Shown here one piece after another: positions 17,020 through 25,247 of a stretch of 64,000 nucleotides of DNA. The notes beneath the pieces are model-generated. The model worked only from the letters and a program-made list of their open reading frames with translations. It had not been told where the DNA came from and searched no databases. The DNA is from Alphaproteobacteria bacterium (lineage in GTDB: Bacteria; Pseudomonadota; Alphaproteobacteria; Micropepsales; Micropepsaceae). Position numbers and translations under genes: made by a program. The stretch spans positions 1 through 64,000 of the forward strand of contig JADHVO010000007.1 of NCBI GenBank assembly GCA_016783965.1. Direction: 5' to 3'. Numbering within the stretch: position 1 is the first letter of the stretch; the number at the start of each line of letters is the position of its first letter.

Positions 17020-17792
17020 GCAGTGGCACCGATCCAGTTGGCCTCATCTTCATCCTGGGCTTTCCGCGCACCGGCACGACCTTGCTCGCGCAGGTGCTTG
17101 CGACCGCGCCCGAGGTCCTGGTCTACGAAGAGCGCCCGCTTCTCGCCAGGGCCGTCGCAGACTTTGTCGACGCGCCCGGCGGCGCGGAACGGCTCGCCGC
17201 CGCACACGAGGATACGCTTGCGCCATACGTCGCCGATTTCTGGCGGCTGGCCCGTGCCGAAGCCGATCCGCGCGGACGGGTGGTGATCGAGCAGACCGCC
17301 TTCAACACGGTCTATCTGCCGGTGATCGTGCGTCTGTTTCCGCGCGCGAAGATCGTGTTCGCGGTGCGCGACCCGCGCGACGTGGTGTTCAGCTGCTTCC
17401 GCCGCCAGTTCGCTCCCTCGCGCTTCACGCTCGAGTTTCGTACGCTGGAAAGCGCGGCACGCTTCTACGACGCGACCATGCGGCTGGCCGATCTCTGCCG
17501 TCCGGGGCTCGGGGGGCGCATCTTTGATATCCGCAACGAGGACCTGATCGAGGATTTCGACACCTGGTCGCACCGTCTGTGCGCCTTCACAGGTGTCCCG
17601 TGGCGGGAGGAGATGCACCGTTTCGAGCTCGCGGCCCGCAATCGCACGCTCACCACGCGCAGCTCGCACCAGATCCGGCGCGGGCTAATGAAGGACAGCA
17701 TCGGCGTCTGGCGCCGCTATGGCGCGCAGCTGGCGCCGGTGCTCCCGATCCTTGCACCGTGGGTCGAGCGCTTCGGCTATTCGCCCGACTGA
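17016..17792 (+). CDS. PAPS-dependent sulfotransferase family protein
   Basis: A 258-residue sulfotransferase domain. The 5'-phosphosulfate loop GFPRTGTT (15-22) and the 3'-phosphate motif VRDPRDVVFSCF are intact. It should move a sulfuryl group from PAPS to an unknown acceptor. The GTG start overlaps the TPR gene stop (GTGA), giving translational coupling or reflecting a split of a former fusion. It converges with the membrane gene at 17860. Confidence 0.85.
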   Translation: MSSGTDPVGLIFILGFPRTGTTLLAQVLATAPEVLVYEERPLLARAVADFVDAPGGAERLAAAHEDTLAPYVADFWRLARAEADPRGRVVIEQTAFNTVYLPVIVRLFPRAKIVFAVRDPRDVVFSCFRRQFAPSRFTLEFRTLESAARFYDATMRLADLCRPGLGGRIFDIRNEDLIEDFDTWSHRLCAFTGVPWREEMHRFELAARNRTLTTRSSHQIRRGLMKDSIGVWRRYGAQLAPVLPILAPWVERFGYSPD

Positions 17793-17816
17793 CCGCACCG
17801 TGCCTGAAACGCAAAC

Positions 17817-17839
17817 GGACGGCCCGAAGGGACCGCCCG
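17817..17839 (-). terminator. Possible terminator between convergent genes
   Basis: An imperfect G/C stem (GGACGG-CCC with GGGACCGCCC) with a GAA loop lies between the convergent sulfotransferase and membrane-protein genes. On the minus strand it is followed by GTTTGCGTTT, a weak T-rich stretch. Confidence 0.35.
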
Positions 17840-17859
17840 CTGCGCATTGCGTTGCCAGA

Positions 17860-18291
17860 TCAGGGCGACGCCTGCCGGCCGAGGCCTAGGTCGTGTTCGG
17901 CAGCCACGATGGAGATCGTGTAGCCCGCCACCACGTCGAACAGGCACATCATCATGATGAAGAAGAACGGCGTCGAGCCGAAGTTCTTGAGCGTGATGAA
18001 CTCGATCAGCGCGATGACGAAGGTCAGCATCGACAGGCCGTGGTTCAGGATCTGGCGCGAGCTTGTCCGCGTCGCCTTGATGACCTCGACGAACAGAAGG
18101 CCGAGCGCCAGCAACACCATGAAATCGCCGAAGCTGAACTTCCAGATATCGCCGGAGAACAGCTTGATGTTCAGCGCGTGGTTGTAGCTGAGCGCGTCCT
18201 GGATGTTCATGTGCATGATCGCCCCGCCGCCCAGCGCGATCAGGTTGTAGAGAATGACGGCCAACAGAAGCAGCGGAAACGCTTTGAGCAT
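17860..18291 (-). CDS. Hypothetical four-helix membrane protein
   Basis: A 143-residue protein with four predicted membrane helices (about 5-25, 45-65, 75-95, 105-130) and polar ends. It is not assigned to a family. GGGGGAGG precedes the chosen ATG by 5 bases, so an earlier in-frame GTG/ATG is less likely. It sits 90 bases downstream of the LAB_N/GT2 pair on the same strand. Confidence 0.6.
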   Translation of the reverse strand: MLKAFPLLLLAVILYNLIALGGGAIMHMNIQDALSYNHALNIKLFSGDIWKFSFGDFMVLLALGLLFVEVIKATRTSSRQILNHGLSMLTFVIALIEFITLKNFGSTPFFFIMMMCLFDVVAGYTISIVAAEHDLGLGRQASP

Positions 18292-18381
18292 AAGAACCTC
18301 CCCCAGGCCGGACATCGGCCGCTGGAGAAGGTTTGTACCATATCGGGACGGGATTGGGACGGCCCGGATATGACGGCTTGG

Positions 18382-18702
18382 TTAAGCGGCCGGGGTTCCT
18401 CCGTGGCGGTCGCGCAGCACCATATAGAGGTTGCGCGCATAGATCGGGATCGGCAGCGCCTGGCCGAGGACCAGCGGCCAGGCCTGCAAGTGCAGCGCAT
18501 AGCTGAGGCTGATCACACCGCCCGCCAGGCTCACATACCAAAACGCGATCGGCACCACGCTGTGGCCGGCCTGCTCGCTGCGCAGCCACTGGATCAGGAA
18601 GCGGATGCCGAACACCGCCTGGCCCAGGAACCCGATGCTGGTCCAGACCGTGTCCAGCGGATGCGCCAGCGCCAGCGTGTAGAGATGAGAGAGGAAGTTC
18701 AT
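18382..18702 (-). CDS. Lipid A biosynthesis N-terminal (LAB_N) domain membrane protein
   Basis: A 106-residue, three-helix membrane protein with the LAB_N signature: GFLGQAVFGIRFLIQWLRSE followed by SVVPIAFWYVSLAGG. LAB_N proteins accompany glycosyltransferases that modify lipid A or carrier lipids. Its ATG directly abuts the stop of the GT2 gene (18703), so both are co-transcribed. Confidence 0.85.
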   Translation of the reverse strand: MNFLSHLYTLALAHPLDTVWTSIGFLGQAVFGIRFLIQWLRSEQAGHSVVPIAFWYVSLAGGVISLSYALHLQAWPLVLGQALPIPIYARNLYMVLRDRHGGTPAA

Positions 18703-19425
18703 CTAGAGCTCTTTCGTCTCGGCCTGCGGGCGATAGCGCCGCTGAAGCCAGCGCACGCCCAGAAGGTCGTTCACCCCGACCAGCATGCGCCCGAAGTTGG
18801 TGTACTTGGATTGGCCATGCGCCCGCTCGCGATGGTTCACGACGACGAAGCGCGCCTGCCAGCCCTCGCGCAGCATCAGCGTGATGATGAAGCGGTGCAG
18901 GTGATCGAAATAGGGCAGGGCGAGAAACGCGTCGCGCCGGAACACCTTCAGCCCGCAACCCGTGTCCGCGGCGCCGTCGTTGAGCAGGCTGTTGCGGATG
19001 GCGTTGCCGATGCGCGACGCCACGCGCTTGCTCCAGGTGTCCCTGCGCTTGGCGCGCACGCCCGACACCACGCCGATCTTCTCCGCCTCGGGTCCGCGGA
19101 ACACGGCGAGCAGCTTGGGAATGTCCGCCGGATCGTTCTGCCCGTCGCCGTCCAACGTGACGATCGTGCTGGACCGCGCCGCCCGCACGCCGGTCCGGAT
19201 GCCGCGGCTCTGGCCCGCATTGCGGCCATGCTGGAGCACCCGCAGTGACGGGATCTCGCCCTTGAGGTCCTGAAGCACTCGGGCCGTCGAATCGGTCGAG
19301 CCGTCGTCGACGAAGATGATCTCGGCGTTTTCGCCCCTGACCGCAGCCGCGATCTCGCGCGCCAGCGGGCCGACATTCTCGGCCTCGTTCATCACCGGCA
19401 CGACCACGGAGAGCGCGACCGCCAT
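18703..19425 (-). CDS. GT2 glycosyltransferase (dolichol/undecaprenyl-phosphate type)
   Basis: A 240-residue GT-A fold enzyme of the DPM1/ArnC type: VVPVMNEAENV at the N terminus, nucleotide-binding FVDDGSTDST, catalytic DGDGQNDP and a C-terminal RAHGQSKYTNFGRM motif. It should attach a sugar to undecaprenyl phosphate. No C-terminal membrane helices are present; the adjacent LAB_N protein may supply membrane anchoring. It is divergent from an ArnT-like gene that would use such a lipid-linked sugar. Confidence 0.85.
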   Translation of the reverse strand: MAVALSVVVPVMNEAENVGPLAREIAAAVRGENAEIIFVDDGSTDSTARVLQDLKGEIPSLRVLQHGRNAGQSRGIRTGVRAARSSTIVTLDGDGQNDPADIPKLLAVFRGPEAEKIGVVSGVRAKRRDTWSKRVASRIGNAIRNSLLNDGAADTGCGLKVFRRDAFLALPYFDHLHRFIITLMLREGWQARFVVVNHRERAHGQSKYTNFGRMLVGVNDLLGVRWLQRRYRPQAETKEL

Positions 19426-19584
19426 CTGAGTTCCGTTCAATCCCGTCGTAGAATATAGAGTGGCGTCATGGGCCCCGGATTTGCCGGGCTTTTCGCGCGG
19501 CGGGCGCCTTATACAGGCCTGGCCCCACAAGAAACAGGCTTGTCCCGTAGGGACAGAAAGCAAACGAGCCAGGATGACCCGTTA

Positions 19585-21348
19585 ATGAGCGACGAAGGCC
19601 AGACGGCGCCGGACTGGCCCGCTCGGCCGCCCGGTCCGGCCGTGCCGGCGACGCGGGCCGGCCGCACGCTCACCTTCCTCGCCCGCTATTGGTGGGCCAG
19701 CCTCACCGTCATCTGCCTCGCCCTGTGGACGCCCGGCGTCCTCAGCCTGCCGCCGCTCGACCGCGACGAGAGCCGCTTCGCCCAGTCCTCGCGCCAGATG
19801 CTGGAGAGTGGCAACTTCATCGACATCCGCTTCGGCCATGTGCCGCGCTACAAGAAGCCGGTCGGCATCTATTGGCTCCAGGCCGCTGCCACCGCCATCG
19901 CCGGCCATGGCGACCTCACCCACATCTGGACCTACCGTCTGCCGTCGCTCATCGGCGGCCTGATTGCCGTGCTGCTATGTTTCTGGACGGCGCGCGCCGT
20001 CGCCTTGCCGGAGGTCTCATGGCTGGCCGCCGCCTTCATGGCGACATCCGTGCTGCTCACGGCCGAATCGACCATCGCCACCACCGATGCTGTGCAGCTA
20101 GCCTGTGCGCTGGGCGCGATGGGCGCTTTGTTCCGGGTCTACCTCGCAAGCCGCGATCCCGAGCGCCCCGCGCCGACAAACCTCACTCTCATGCTGGGCT
20201 GGACGGCGCTCGCGCTCGGGACCTTGATCAAGGGACCGGTTGTTCTGGGCGTCTGCGCCGTCACCATCGTCGCGCTGATCGCCTGGGATCGCGGCGCGTG
20301 GCGCTGGCTCGCGGGGCTCAAGCCGCTCTACGGCATCCCGCTCACGCTCCTGATCGTCGCGCCCTGGGCCATCGCCATCTATGTCCAGAGCAAGGGCGCC
20401 TTCTTCCAGCAATCGCTGGGCGATGACTTCGCCGCCAAGCTTGCCAACGGCCAGGAAAGTCACGGCGCCTGGCCCGGCTACTATCTCGCACTGGTCACGA
20501 TCACCTTCTGGCCCGCGATTCTGTTCGTGGTCCCGGGCCTCGGCGACGCGATTCGCCGCCATCGCGACCCGGTCGTCCACTTCCTGCTCGCCTGGGCCGG
20601 CGCGAGCTGGCTGATGTTCGAGCTGGTCCCGACCAAGCTCCCCCATTACGTGCTGCCGGCTTATCCGGCACTCGCGATCCTCGCCGCGGCATGGGCGCTT
20701 ACCCCGCGCGACCCGAACCCGCGTCCCTGGCAGCCCCCGCTCACCTGGCTGGCCGCGGTGCAGTTCCTCATCGGCCTCGCTGCGCTCGCAGCGGCACCGA
20801 TCATCGCGCCCCGCCTCTACGGTGGTGGCGTCGACTGGCAACTGATAGCTGTGGCGGCCGCCGGCGCGCTATTCGGTCTGGTCGCCTTCATCCTCTATCT
20901 GCGCCGGTCTGCAATCCTCGCCACCCTTGTCGCGACCCTCGCGGTGCTCGCACTTTATCCAGCAATTACAACGCTCGCCGCGCCCCGGCTCGACCAGATC
21001 TGGGTCAGTCCGCGCGCCGCTGATCTGATCGCCAGCCACCATCAGCCTGGCGATCCACCTCCCGCGCTCGCCGGCTACACCGAACCGAGCATGATGTTCC
21101 TGCTCGGCACCGAGACCCGTCTCACCGACGGCGGTGGCGCGGCGGAGATCGGGGTGCAGGAGGGTGGCCTCGCCCTCATCGAAGACCGGGAGCGTCCCGC
21201 GTTCCTCGCCCATCTCGCCGAGGTCGAGGGCGATGCGACCCCGATCGATGCCCTCGACGGCTTCAACTATTCGCGGGGCAAGAAGGTCCACCTCACCCTC
21301 TATCGGATGACCGCGACCCGCGACTTCGGTGTCCCTCCCGGCGAGTGA
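19585..21348 (+). CDS. ArnT-like GT-C glycosyltransferase
   Basis: A 587-residue polytopic protein with about eleven helices. The first periplasmic loop has PPLDRDESRFAQSSRQM, the acidic catalytic motif of ArnT/PMT-type enzymes, then RYKKPVGIYWLQ. It transfers sugars from undecaprenyl phosphate to lipid A or another periplasmic acceptor. The chosen ATG (MSDEGQT) follows an AGGA site by 10 bases; a longer upstream in-frame extension overlaps the divergent GT2 promoter region and is rejected. Confidence 0.85.
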   Translation: MSDEGQTAPDWPARPPGPAVPATRAGRTLTFLARYWWASLTVICLALWTPGVLSLPPLDRDESRFAQSSRQMLESGNFIDIRFGHVPRYKKPVGIYWLQAAATAIAGHGDLTHIWTYRLPSLIGGLIAVLLCFWTARAVALPEVSWLAAAFMATSVLLTAESTIATTDAVQLACALGAMGALFRVYLASRDPERPAPTNLTLMLGWTALALGTLIKGPVVLGVCAVTIVALIAWDRGAWRWLAGLKPLYGIPLTLLIVAPWAIAIYVQSKGAFFQQSLGDDFAAKLANGQESHGAWPGYYLALVTITFWPAILFVVPGLGDAIRRHRDPVVHFLLAWAGASWLMFELVPTKLPHYVLPAYPALAILAAAWALTPRDPNPRPWQPPLTWLAAVQFLIGLAALAAAPIIAPRLYGGGVDWQLIAVAAAGALFGLVAFILYLRRSAILATLVATLAVLALYPAITTLAAPRLDQIWVSPRAADLIASHHQPGDPPPALAGYTEPSMMFLLGTETRLTDGGGAAEIGVQEGGLALIEDRERPAFLAHLAEVEGDATPIDALDGFNYSRGKKVHLTLYRMTATRDFGVPPGE

Positions 21349-21672
21349 ACGGTGAGGCGGACCGGTCACAGCCCCCGCAAAGATTCACAACTCTGTATTT
21401 TTCTTGAAGCGGGGGGGGGCGGCGCGGGTCCGAACGCCTTCGATCATTCGTCTTCGATGCAAATTGCGGCGAACGAGTCGCGCGTGCTGTGCGCGCAGCG
21501 CGATTCATCTAAGCACGATGCCGCAACGCTTAAAGCGATTCGCATACGAACGAATCGCTTGTGCCTGCCTTGAGACTCATATGCGCTCTTTATGCGTCGC
21601 GACACGCATCAAACTCGTCCAATGACGGGCGATCGCATGGGGTCGAGACCCCTCGCTATCCTGTTGTTACTC
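21349..21672. other. Intergenic region with G9 tract and perfect inverted repeat
   Basis: No gene is seen between the ArnT-like gene and the kamA promoter. The region contains a run of nine G (21411-21419) and a perfect 10-bp inverted repeat, AAGCGATTCG / CGAATCGCTT, with an 8-base spacer (21533-21560), which could be an operator for the downstream operon. Confidence 0.5.
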
Positions 21673-21700
21673 TTGACGACTGTTTTTTAGACTCTAAAGA
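21673..21700 (+). promoter_or_regulatory. Putative sigma70 promoter of the kamA operon
   Basis: TTGACG (21673-21678) and TAAAGA (21695-21700) are separated by 16 bases, giving a 5' leader of about 75 bases before the kamA ATG. The spacer includes a T6 run. Confidence 0.5.
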
Positions 21701-21781
21701 TCGTTTTCGCTGTTGCGCCCGTTGATGGGGAGTCGTTGGGGCTTTCGCTGTGGGCAGCACGTCGGAGCGTCTTATAGGACG

Positions 21782-23119
21782 ATGAGTCTCCAAATAGCGC
21801 GGGGTCGCGAAGCGAAGCCTCCGCTCCGGTCGGTCCGCCGAACCACGGACGCCCGACCCCAACTCAGAGAAGCCACCGAGGCAAACGCCATCGCAGCCAC
21901 CGCGCCCGTCGCGGTTCTCGCGAAGAAGACCGCCCTCCGCTTCCCGGTAAACCCCGACACCCGCGCCTTCTACAAAGAGTTCTATCCCGGCACCTCGACG
22001 GTCGAATGGAACGACTGGCGCTGGCAGATGCGCACCCGCATCCGCACCCTGGACGAGCTGGGCCGCATCTTCCGCCTGTCCGAGGACGAATATGCCGCCG
22101 TCGCCCGCCACAAGGGTTCGCTGCCGGTCGGCATCACGCCTTATTATGCGTCGCTGATGGGCCGGGACGATCCGTCCGAGCCGCTGCGCCGCACCCACAT
22201 CACCACCGGCGGCGAGTACATCCGCACCCCGGGTGAGGACAACGACCCGCTGGGCGAGGACCACGACACGGTGGCCCCCGGCATCGTCCACCGCTACCCG
22301 GACCGCGTCCTGTTCCTGACCACCGGCACCTGCTCGACCTATTGCCGCTACTGCACGCGCGCCCGCGTGGTCGGCAATCCGGGCGGCGAGTACCAGTTCT
22401 CGATCCGCCAGTGGGAACAGGCGCTTGCCTATCTGGAGGCCCACACCGAGGTCCGCGACGTCCTGCTCTCGGGCGGCGACCCGCTCACGATCGGCGACGA
22501 CAAGCTCGACTGGCTGCTGACCCGCTTGCGGGCCATCAGGCACATCGAATTCCTGCGCATCGGCACCAAGATCCCGATGGTCTTGCCGCAGCGCATCACG
22601 AAGGACTTGGTCGCGATCCTGAAGAAGCATCATCCGCTCTGGATGAGCATCCACGCGACCCATCCCAACGAGTTGACGGACGAGACCACCGAATCGACCG
22701 CCCGCCTGGCCGACGCCGGCATCCCGCTGGGCAGCCAGACCGTGCTCATGAAGGGCATCAACGACGACATCGGCGTGATGAAGCCCCTGATGCAGGGCTT
22801 GCTGAAGCGCCGCGTCCGCCCGTACTACCTCTACCAGTGCGACCCGATCAGCGGTTCCGCCCATTTCCGCACCACTGTGGAGAAGGGGCTGGAGATCGTC
22901 GAAGGGCTTCGCGGGCACACGACCGGCTATGCGACCCCGATCTTCGCGGTCGACGCACCGGGCGGCGGCGGCAAGATCCAGCTCGCGCCGGACTTCGTCG
23001 TCGGCCGCGACGGCGACGATCTGCTGCTCAAGAACTTCGAAGGCGGCATCTACCGCTACCCCGACCCGGGCGGCACGCTGGGCAAGGGCAAAGGCAAGCT
23101 GAAGCTCGCCGCCGAATAG
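21782..23119 (+). CDS. kamA: Lysine 2,3-aminomutase (radical SAM, PLP)
   Basis: A 445-residue radical SAM enzyme with the cluster motif C184-x3-C188-x2-C191. D354, D391 and K398 sit at the same mutual spacing (37 and 7) as clostridial D293, D330 and K337, which bind lysine and PLP, and the DAPGGGGK motif is intact. This supports true conversion of L-lysine to beta-lysine rather than EF-P lysine work. The first 50 residues are a variable extension. AGGA precedes the chosen ATG; upstream in-frame ATGs exist. It heads a four-gene operon with no beta-lysine acetyltransferase. Confidence 0.88.
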   Translation: MSLQIARGREAKPPLRSVRRTTDARPQLREATEANAIAATAPVAVLAKKTALRFPVNPDTRAFYKEFYPGTSTVEWNDWRWQMRTRIRTLDELGRIFRLSEDEYAAVARHKGSLPVGITPYYASLMGRDDPSEPLRRTHITTGGEYIRTPGEDNDPLGEDHDTVAPGIVHRYPDRVLFLTTGTCSTYCRYCTRARVVGNPGGEYQFSIRQWEQALAYLEAHTEVRDVLLSGGDPLTIGDDKLDWLLTRLRAIRHIEFLRIGTKIPMVLPQRITKDLVAILKKHHPLWMSIHATHPNELTDETTESTARLADAGIPLGSQTVLMKGINDDIGVMKPLMQGLLKRRVRPYYLYQCDPISGSAHFRTTVEKGLEIVEGLRGHTTGYATPIFAVDAPGGGGKIQLAPDFVVGRDGDDLLLKNFEGGIYRYPDPGGTLGKGKGKLKLAAE

Positions 23120-23122
23120 AAA

Positions 23123-23215
23123 ATCACCTCCCCCTTGTGGGGAGGTGGAAAAATCGCGAAGCGATTTTTCGGGCTTGGCACGGCGTAGCCCGAAGGGCGA
23201 AGCCGGCTGGGGGGC
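23123..23215. repeat. Dispersed palindromic repeat element
   Basis: Three nested inverted repeats lie in tandem between kamA and the first ATP-grasp gene: CTCCCC/GGGGAG, AAAAATCGC/GCGATTTTT and CGGGCTT-type arms. A related element lies at 49104-49201, so this is likely a REP-like dispersed family. It may also form an intercistronic RNA structure in the operon. Confidence 0.55.
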
Positions 23216-23236
23216 CGTCTCGCACACACGGATACT

Positions 23237-24226
23237 ATGCGCATCGGCGTCACATACGACCTTCGCGATGACTACCGCGCTATGGGCTATAGCGAGGAGG
23301 AAACGGCCGAGTTCGACGCTGAGGTCACCATCGCCGGCCTCTGCGATGCTCTGACCGCGCTGGGTTACCAGCCCGACCGCATAGGCAATGTCCGCGCGCT
23401 GGTACAGCGCCTCGCCGCAGGCGACCGCTGGCCCTGCGTCTTTAACTATTGCGAGGGTTTGAAGGGCCTTTCGCGCGAAGCCCAGGCCCCCGCGCTGCTC
23501 GAGATCTACGACATCCCCTACGTCTTCTCCGATCCGCTCACCATGGCGCTGACCCTCGACAAGGGCATGTGCAAGCGGGTGATCCGCGACCACGGCATTC
23601 CGACCGCCGACTTCGCCGTGATCTACAGGCTCGAAGACGCCGGTACGGTGAACCTGCCGTATCCGCTGTTCCTGAAACCCATCGCCGAGGGCTCCGGCAA
23701 GGGCATCGACAAGAACAACAAGATAACCAACGCCGCTGAGCTCAAGGGTACAGCCGCCGATCTGCTCACCCGCTTCAACCAGCCGGTCCTGGTCGAGACC
23801 TTCCTGCCGGGCCGCGAGTTCACGGTCGGCATCACCGGCACCGGCGACGACGCTGAAGTCCTGGGCGTCAGCGAGATCGTCCCGCTCGCCGGCTATCACG
23901 GCGACGGCTATGGCCTGGTGAACAAGGAAGACTGGCACGGCCGCCTCGACATCGTCGGCGCGCCACCCGAGGACGCGAAGAAGGCGGGCGACGTCGCGCT
24001 TGCCGCCTGGCGCGCGCTGCGCTGTCTCGACGGCGGCCGCATCGACATCCGCTACGACGCCAACGGGATCCCCAACTTCATCGAGGTGAACCCGCTCGCC
24101 GGCCTGCGCCCCGAGTATTCCGACATGTGCTTTATCGCGGCGCGCGAGGGAATCACGTATCACCAGCTCATCGGGAAGATCATGGCGTCTTTCCGCAAGC
24201 GCTACCCGGCGCTCAAGGGGGAGTGA
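23237..24226 (+). CDS. ATP-grasp ligase, D-Ala-D-Ala ligase-like (first of pair)
   Basis: A 329-residue ATP-grasp protein resembling D-alanine-D-alanine ligase in its three subdomains: N-terminal MRIGVTYDLR, the ATP-binding LFLKPIAEGSGKG strand-loop, the REFTVGITG strand and the metal-binding end IEVNPLAGLRP. Typical cell-wall Ddl context (mur genes) is absent. It lies second in the kamA operon, so it may ligate beta-lysine or a product of it to another amino acid or peptide. Start has only a weak ribosome site. Confidence 0.8.
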   Translation: MRIGVTYDLRDDYRAMGYSEEETAEFDAEVTIAGLCDALTALGYQPDRIGNVRALVQRLAAGDRWPCVFNYCEGLKGLSREAQAPALLEIYDIPYVFSDPLTMALTLDKGMCKRVIRDHGIPTADFAVIYRLEDAGTVNLPYPLFLKPIAEGSGKGIDKNNKITNAAELKGTAADLLTRFNQPVLVETFLPGREFTVGITGTGDDAEVLGVSEIVPLAGYHGDGYGLVNKEDWHGRLDIVGAPPEDAKKAGDVALAAWRALRCLDGGRIDIRYDANGIPNFIEVNPLAGLRPEYSDMCFIAAREGITYHQLIGKIMASFRKRYPALKGE

Positions 24227-24229
24227 GCA

Positions 24230-25234
24230 ATGCGCATTCTTGTCCTGCATTCCGACATCGGCGAGAACCCGCCGCCGGAGGAGATCGACACGATCACCTC
24301 GTCGAACGCCGTCGCGGACGCGCTGCGCAAGCACGGCCACACCGTCACGCTCGACGCCTTCTCGCCCGACCCCGACAGGCTCGACGCCATCCTCGCTCGC
24401 CACAGGGCCGACATCGTCTTCAACATGGTCGAAGGTATCGACGGCCTGGGCGCGCTGGCGCCGGTGGCGCCGCGCATGCTGGACGAGGCGGGCGTGATCT
24501 TCACCGGTGTCGATGCCGTCGGCATGGCGGTCACCACCGACAAGCCGCTCGCCAAGCGCCGCATGCGCGAGGCCGGCATTCCCACCGCCGATTGGTGCGA
24601 CGGCCCTGACTGGAACGGCCTCAGGGACGACAAGATCTACATCGTGAAATCGACGCTGGAAGATGCCTCGGTCGGCCTTGATGACGGCTGCGTCTGCCTC
24701 GGCAAGGACGTGAAGGCCCGTGCCGAGCTCAGCGTCGCCCGCAACGGCGGCAAGTGGTTCGCCGAGGAGTACATCGACGGCCGCGAGTACAACATCTCGA
24801 TGATGGACGGCCCCGATGGCGAGCCCTTCGTCTTCCCGCTGGCCGAGATGCAGTTCGGCGATTGGCCGGCGGACAAGCCCCGCATTGTCGGCTATGACGC
24901 CAAGTGGATCGAACTCGACGTCAACGACCTCATGGTCCGCGATTTCTCGACCGAAAAGACGGACCCGGTCCTCGCCGCGAAGATCAGGAAAGCCTGCATC
25001 GGCGTTTGGAAGCTGTTCGGCTTCACCGGCTATGTCCGCGTCGACTTCCGCGTCACGCCGCAAGGCGAGCCGATGGTGCTGGAGGTCAACACCAACCCCT
25101 GCATCGCCCCCGATGCCGGCTTTGCGGCCGCCGGCGCGCAGATCGGCCTCAGCTACGACCAGCTCGTGCTGCGCGTGGTGGAAAATGCCATCGCTGCCGC
25201 GCAACGGGCATCGGCGAAGGCCGCCGCGGAATAA
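24230..25234 (+). CDS. ATP-grasp ligase, D-Ala-D-Ala ligase-like (second of pair)
   Basis: A 334-residue paralog of the preceding gene, also with the Ddl layout: VLHSDIGENPPPEE, the central VKSTLEDASVGL strand (the usual Gly-rich loop is altered to Asp/Ala/Ser), EEYIDGREYNISM and a terminal LEVNTNPCIAP. GGGGGAG stands 7 bases before the ATG and only 3 bases separate it from the previous stop. Two unequal ligases in a row suggest two successive ATP-dependent bond-forming steps, or one heteromeric ligase. Confidence 0.8.
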   Translation: MRILVLHSDIGENPPPEEIDTITSSNAVADALRKHGHTVTLDAFSPDPDRLDAILARHRADIVFNMVEGIDGLGALAPVAPRMLDEAGVIFTGVDAVGMAVTTDKPLAKRRMREAGIPTADWCDGPDWNGLRDDKIYIVKSTLEDASVGLDDGCVCLGKDVKARAELSVARNGGKWFAEEYIDGREYNISMMDGPDGEPFVFPLAEMQFGDWPADKPRIVGYDAKWIELDVNDLMVRDFSTEKTDPVLAAKIRKACIGVWKLFGFTGYVRVDFRVTPQGEPMVLEVNTNPCIAPDAGFAAAGAQIGLSYDQLVLRVVENAIAAAQRASAKAAAE

Positions 25235-25247
25235 TGGCGGTCGCCCA

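Noticed and set aside
21411..21419. G9 homopolymer as a phase-variation switch
   Set aside because: It is not in a coding frame and not between promoter boxes, so there is no direct support for switching.
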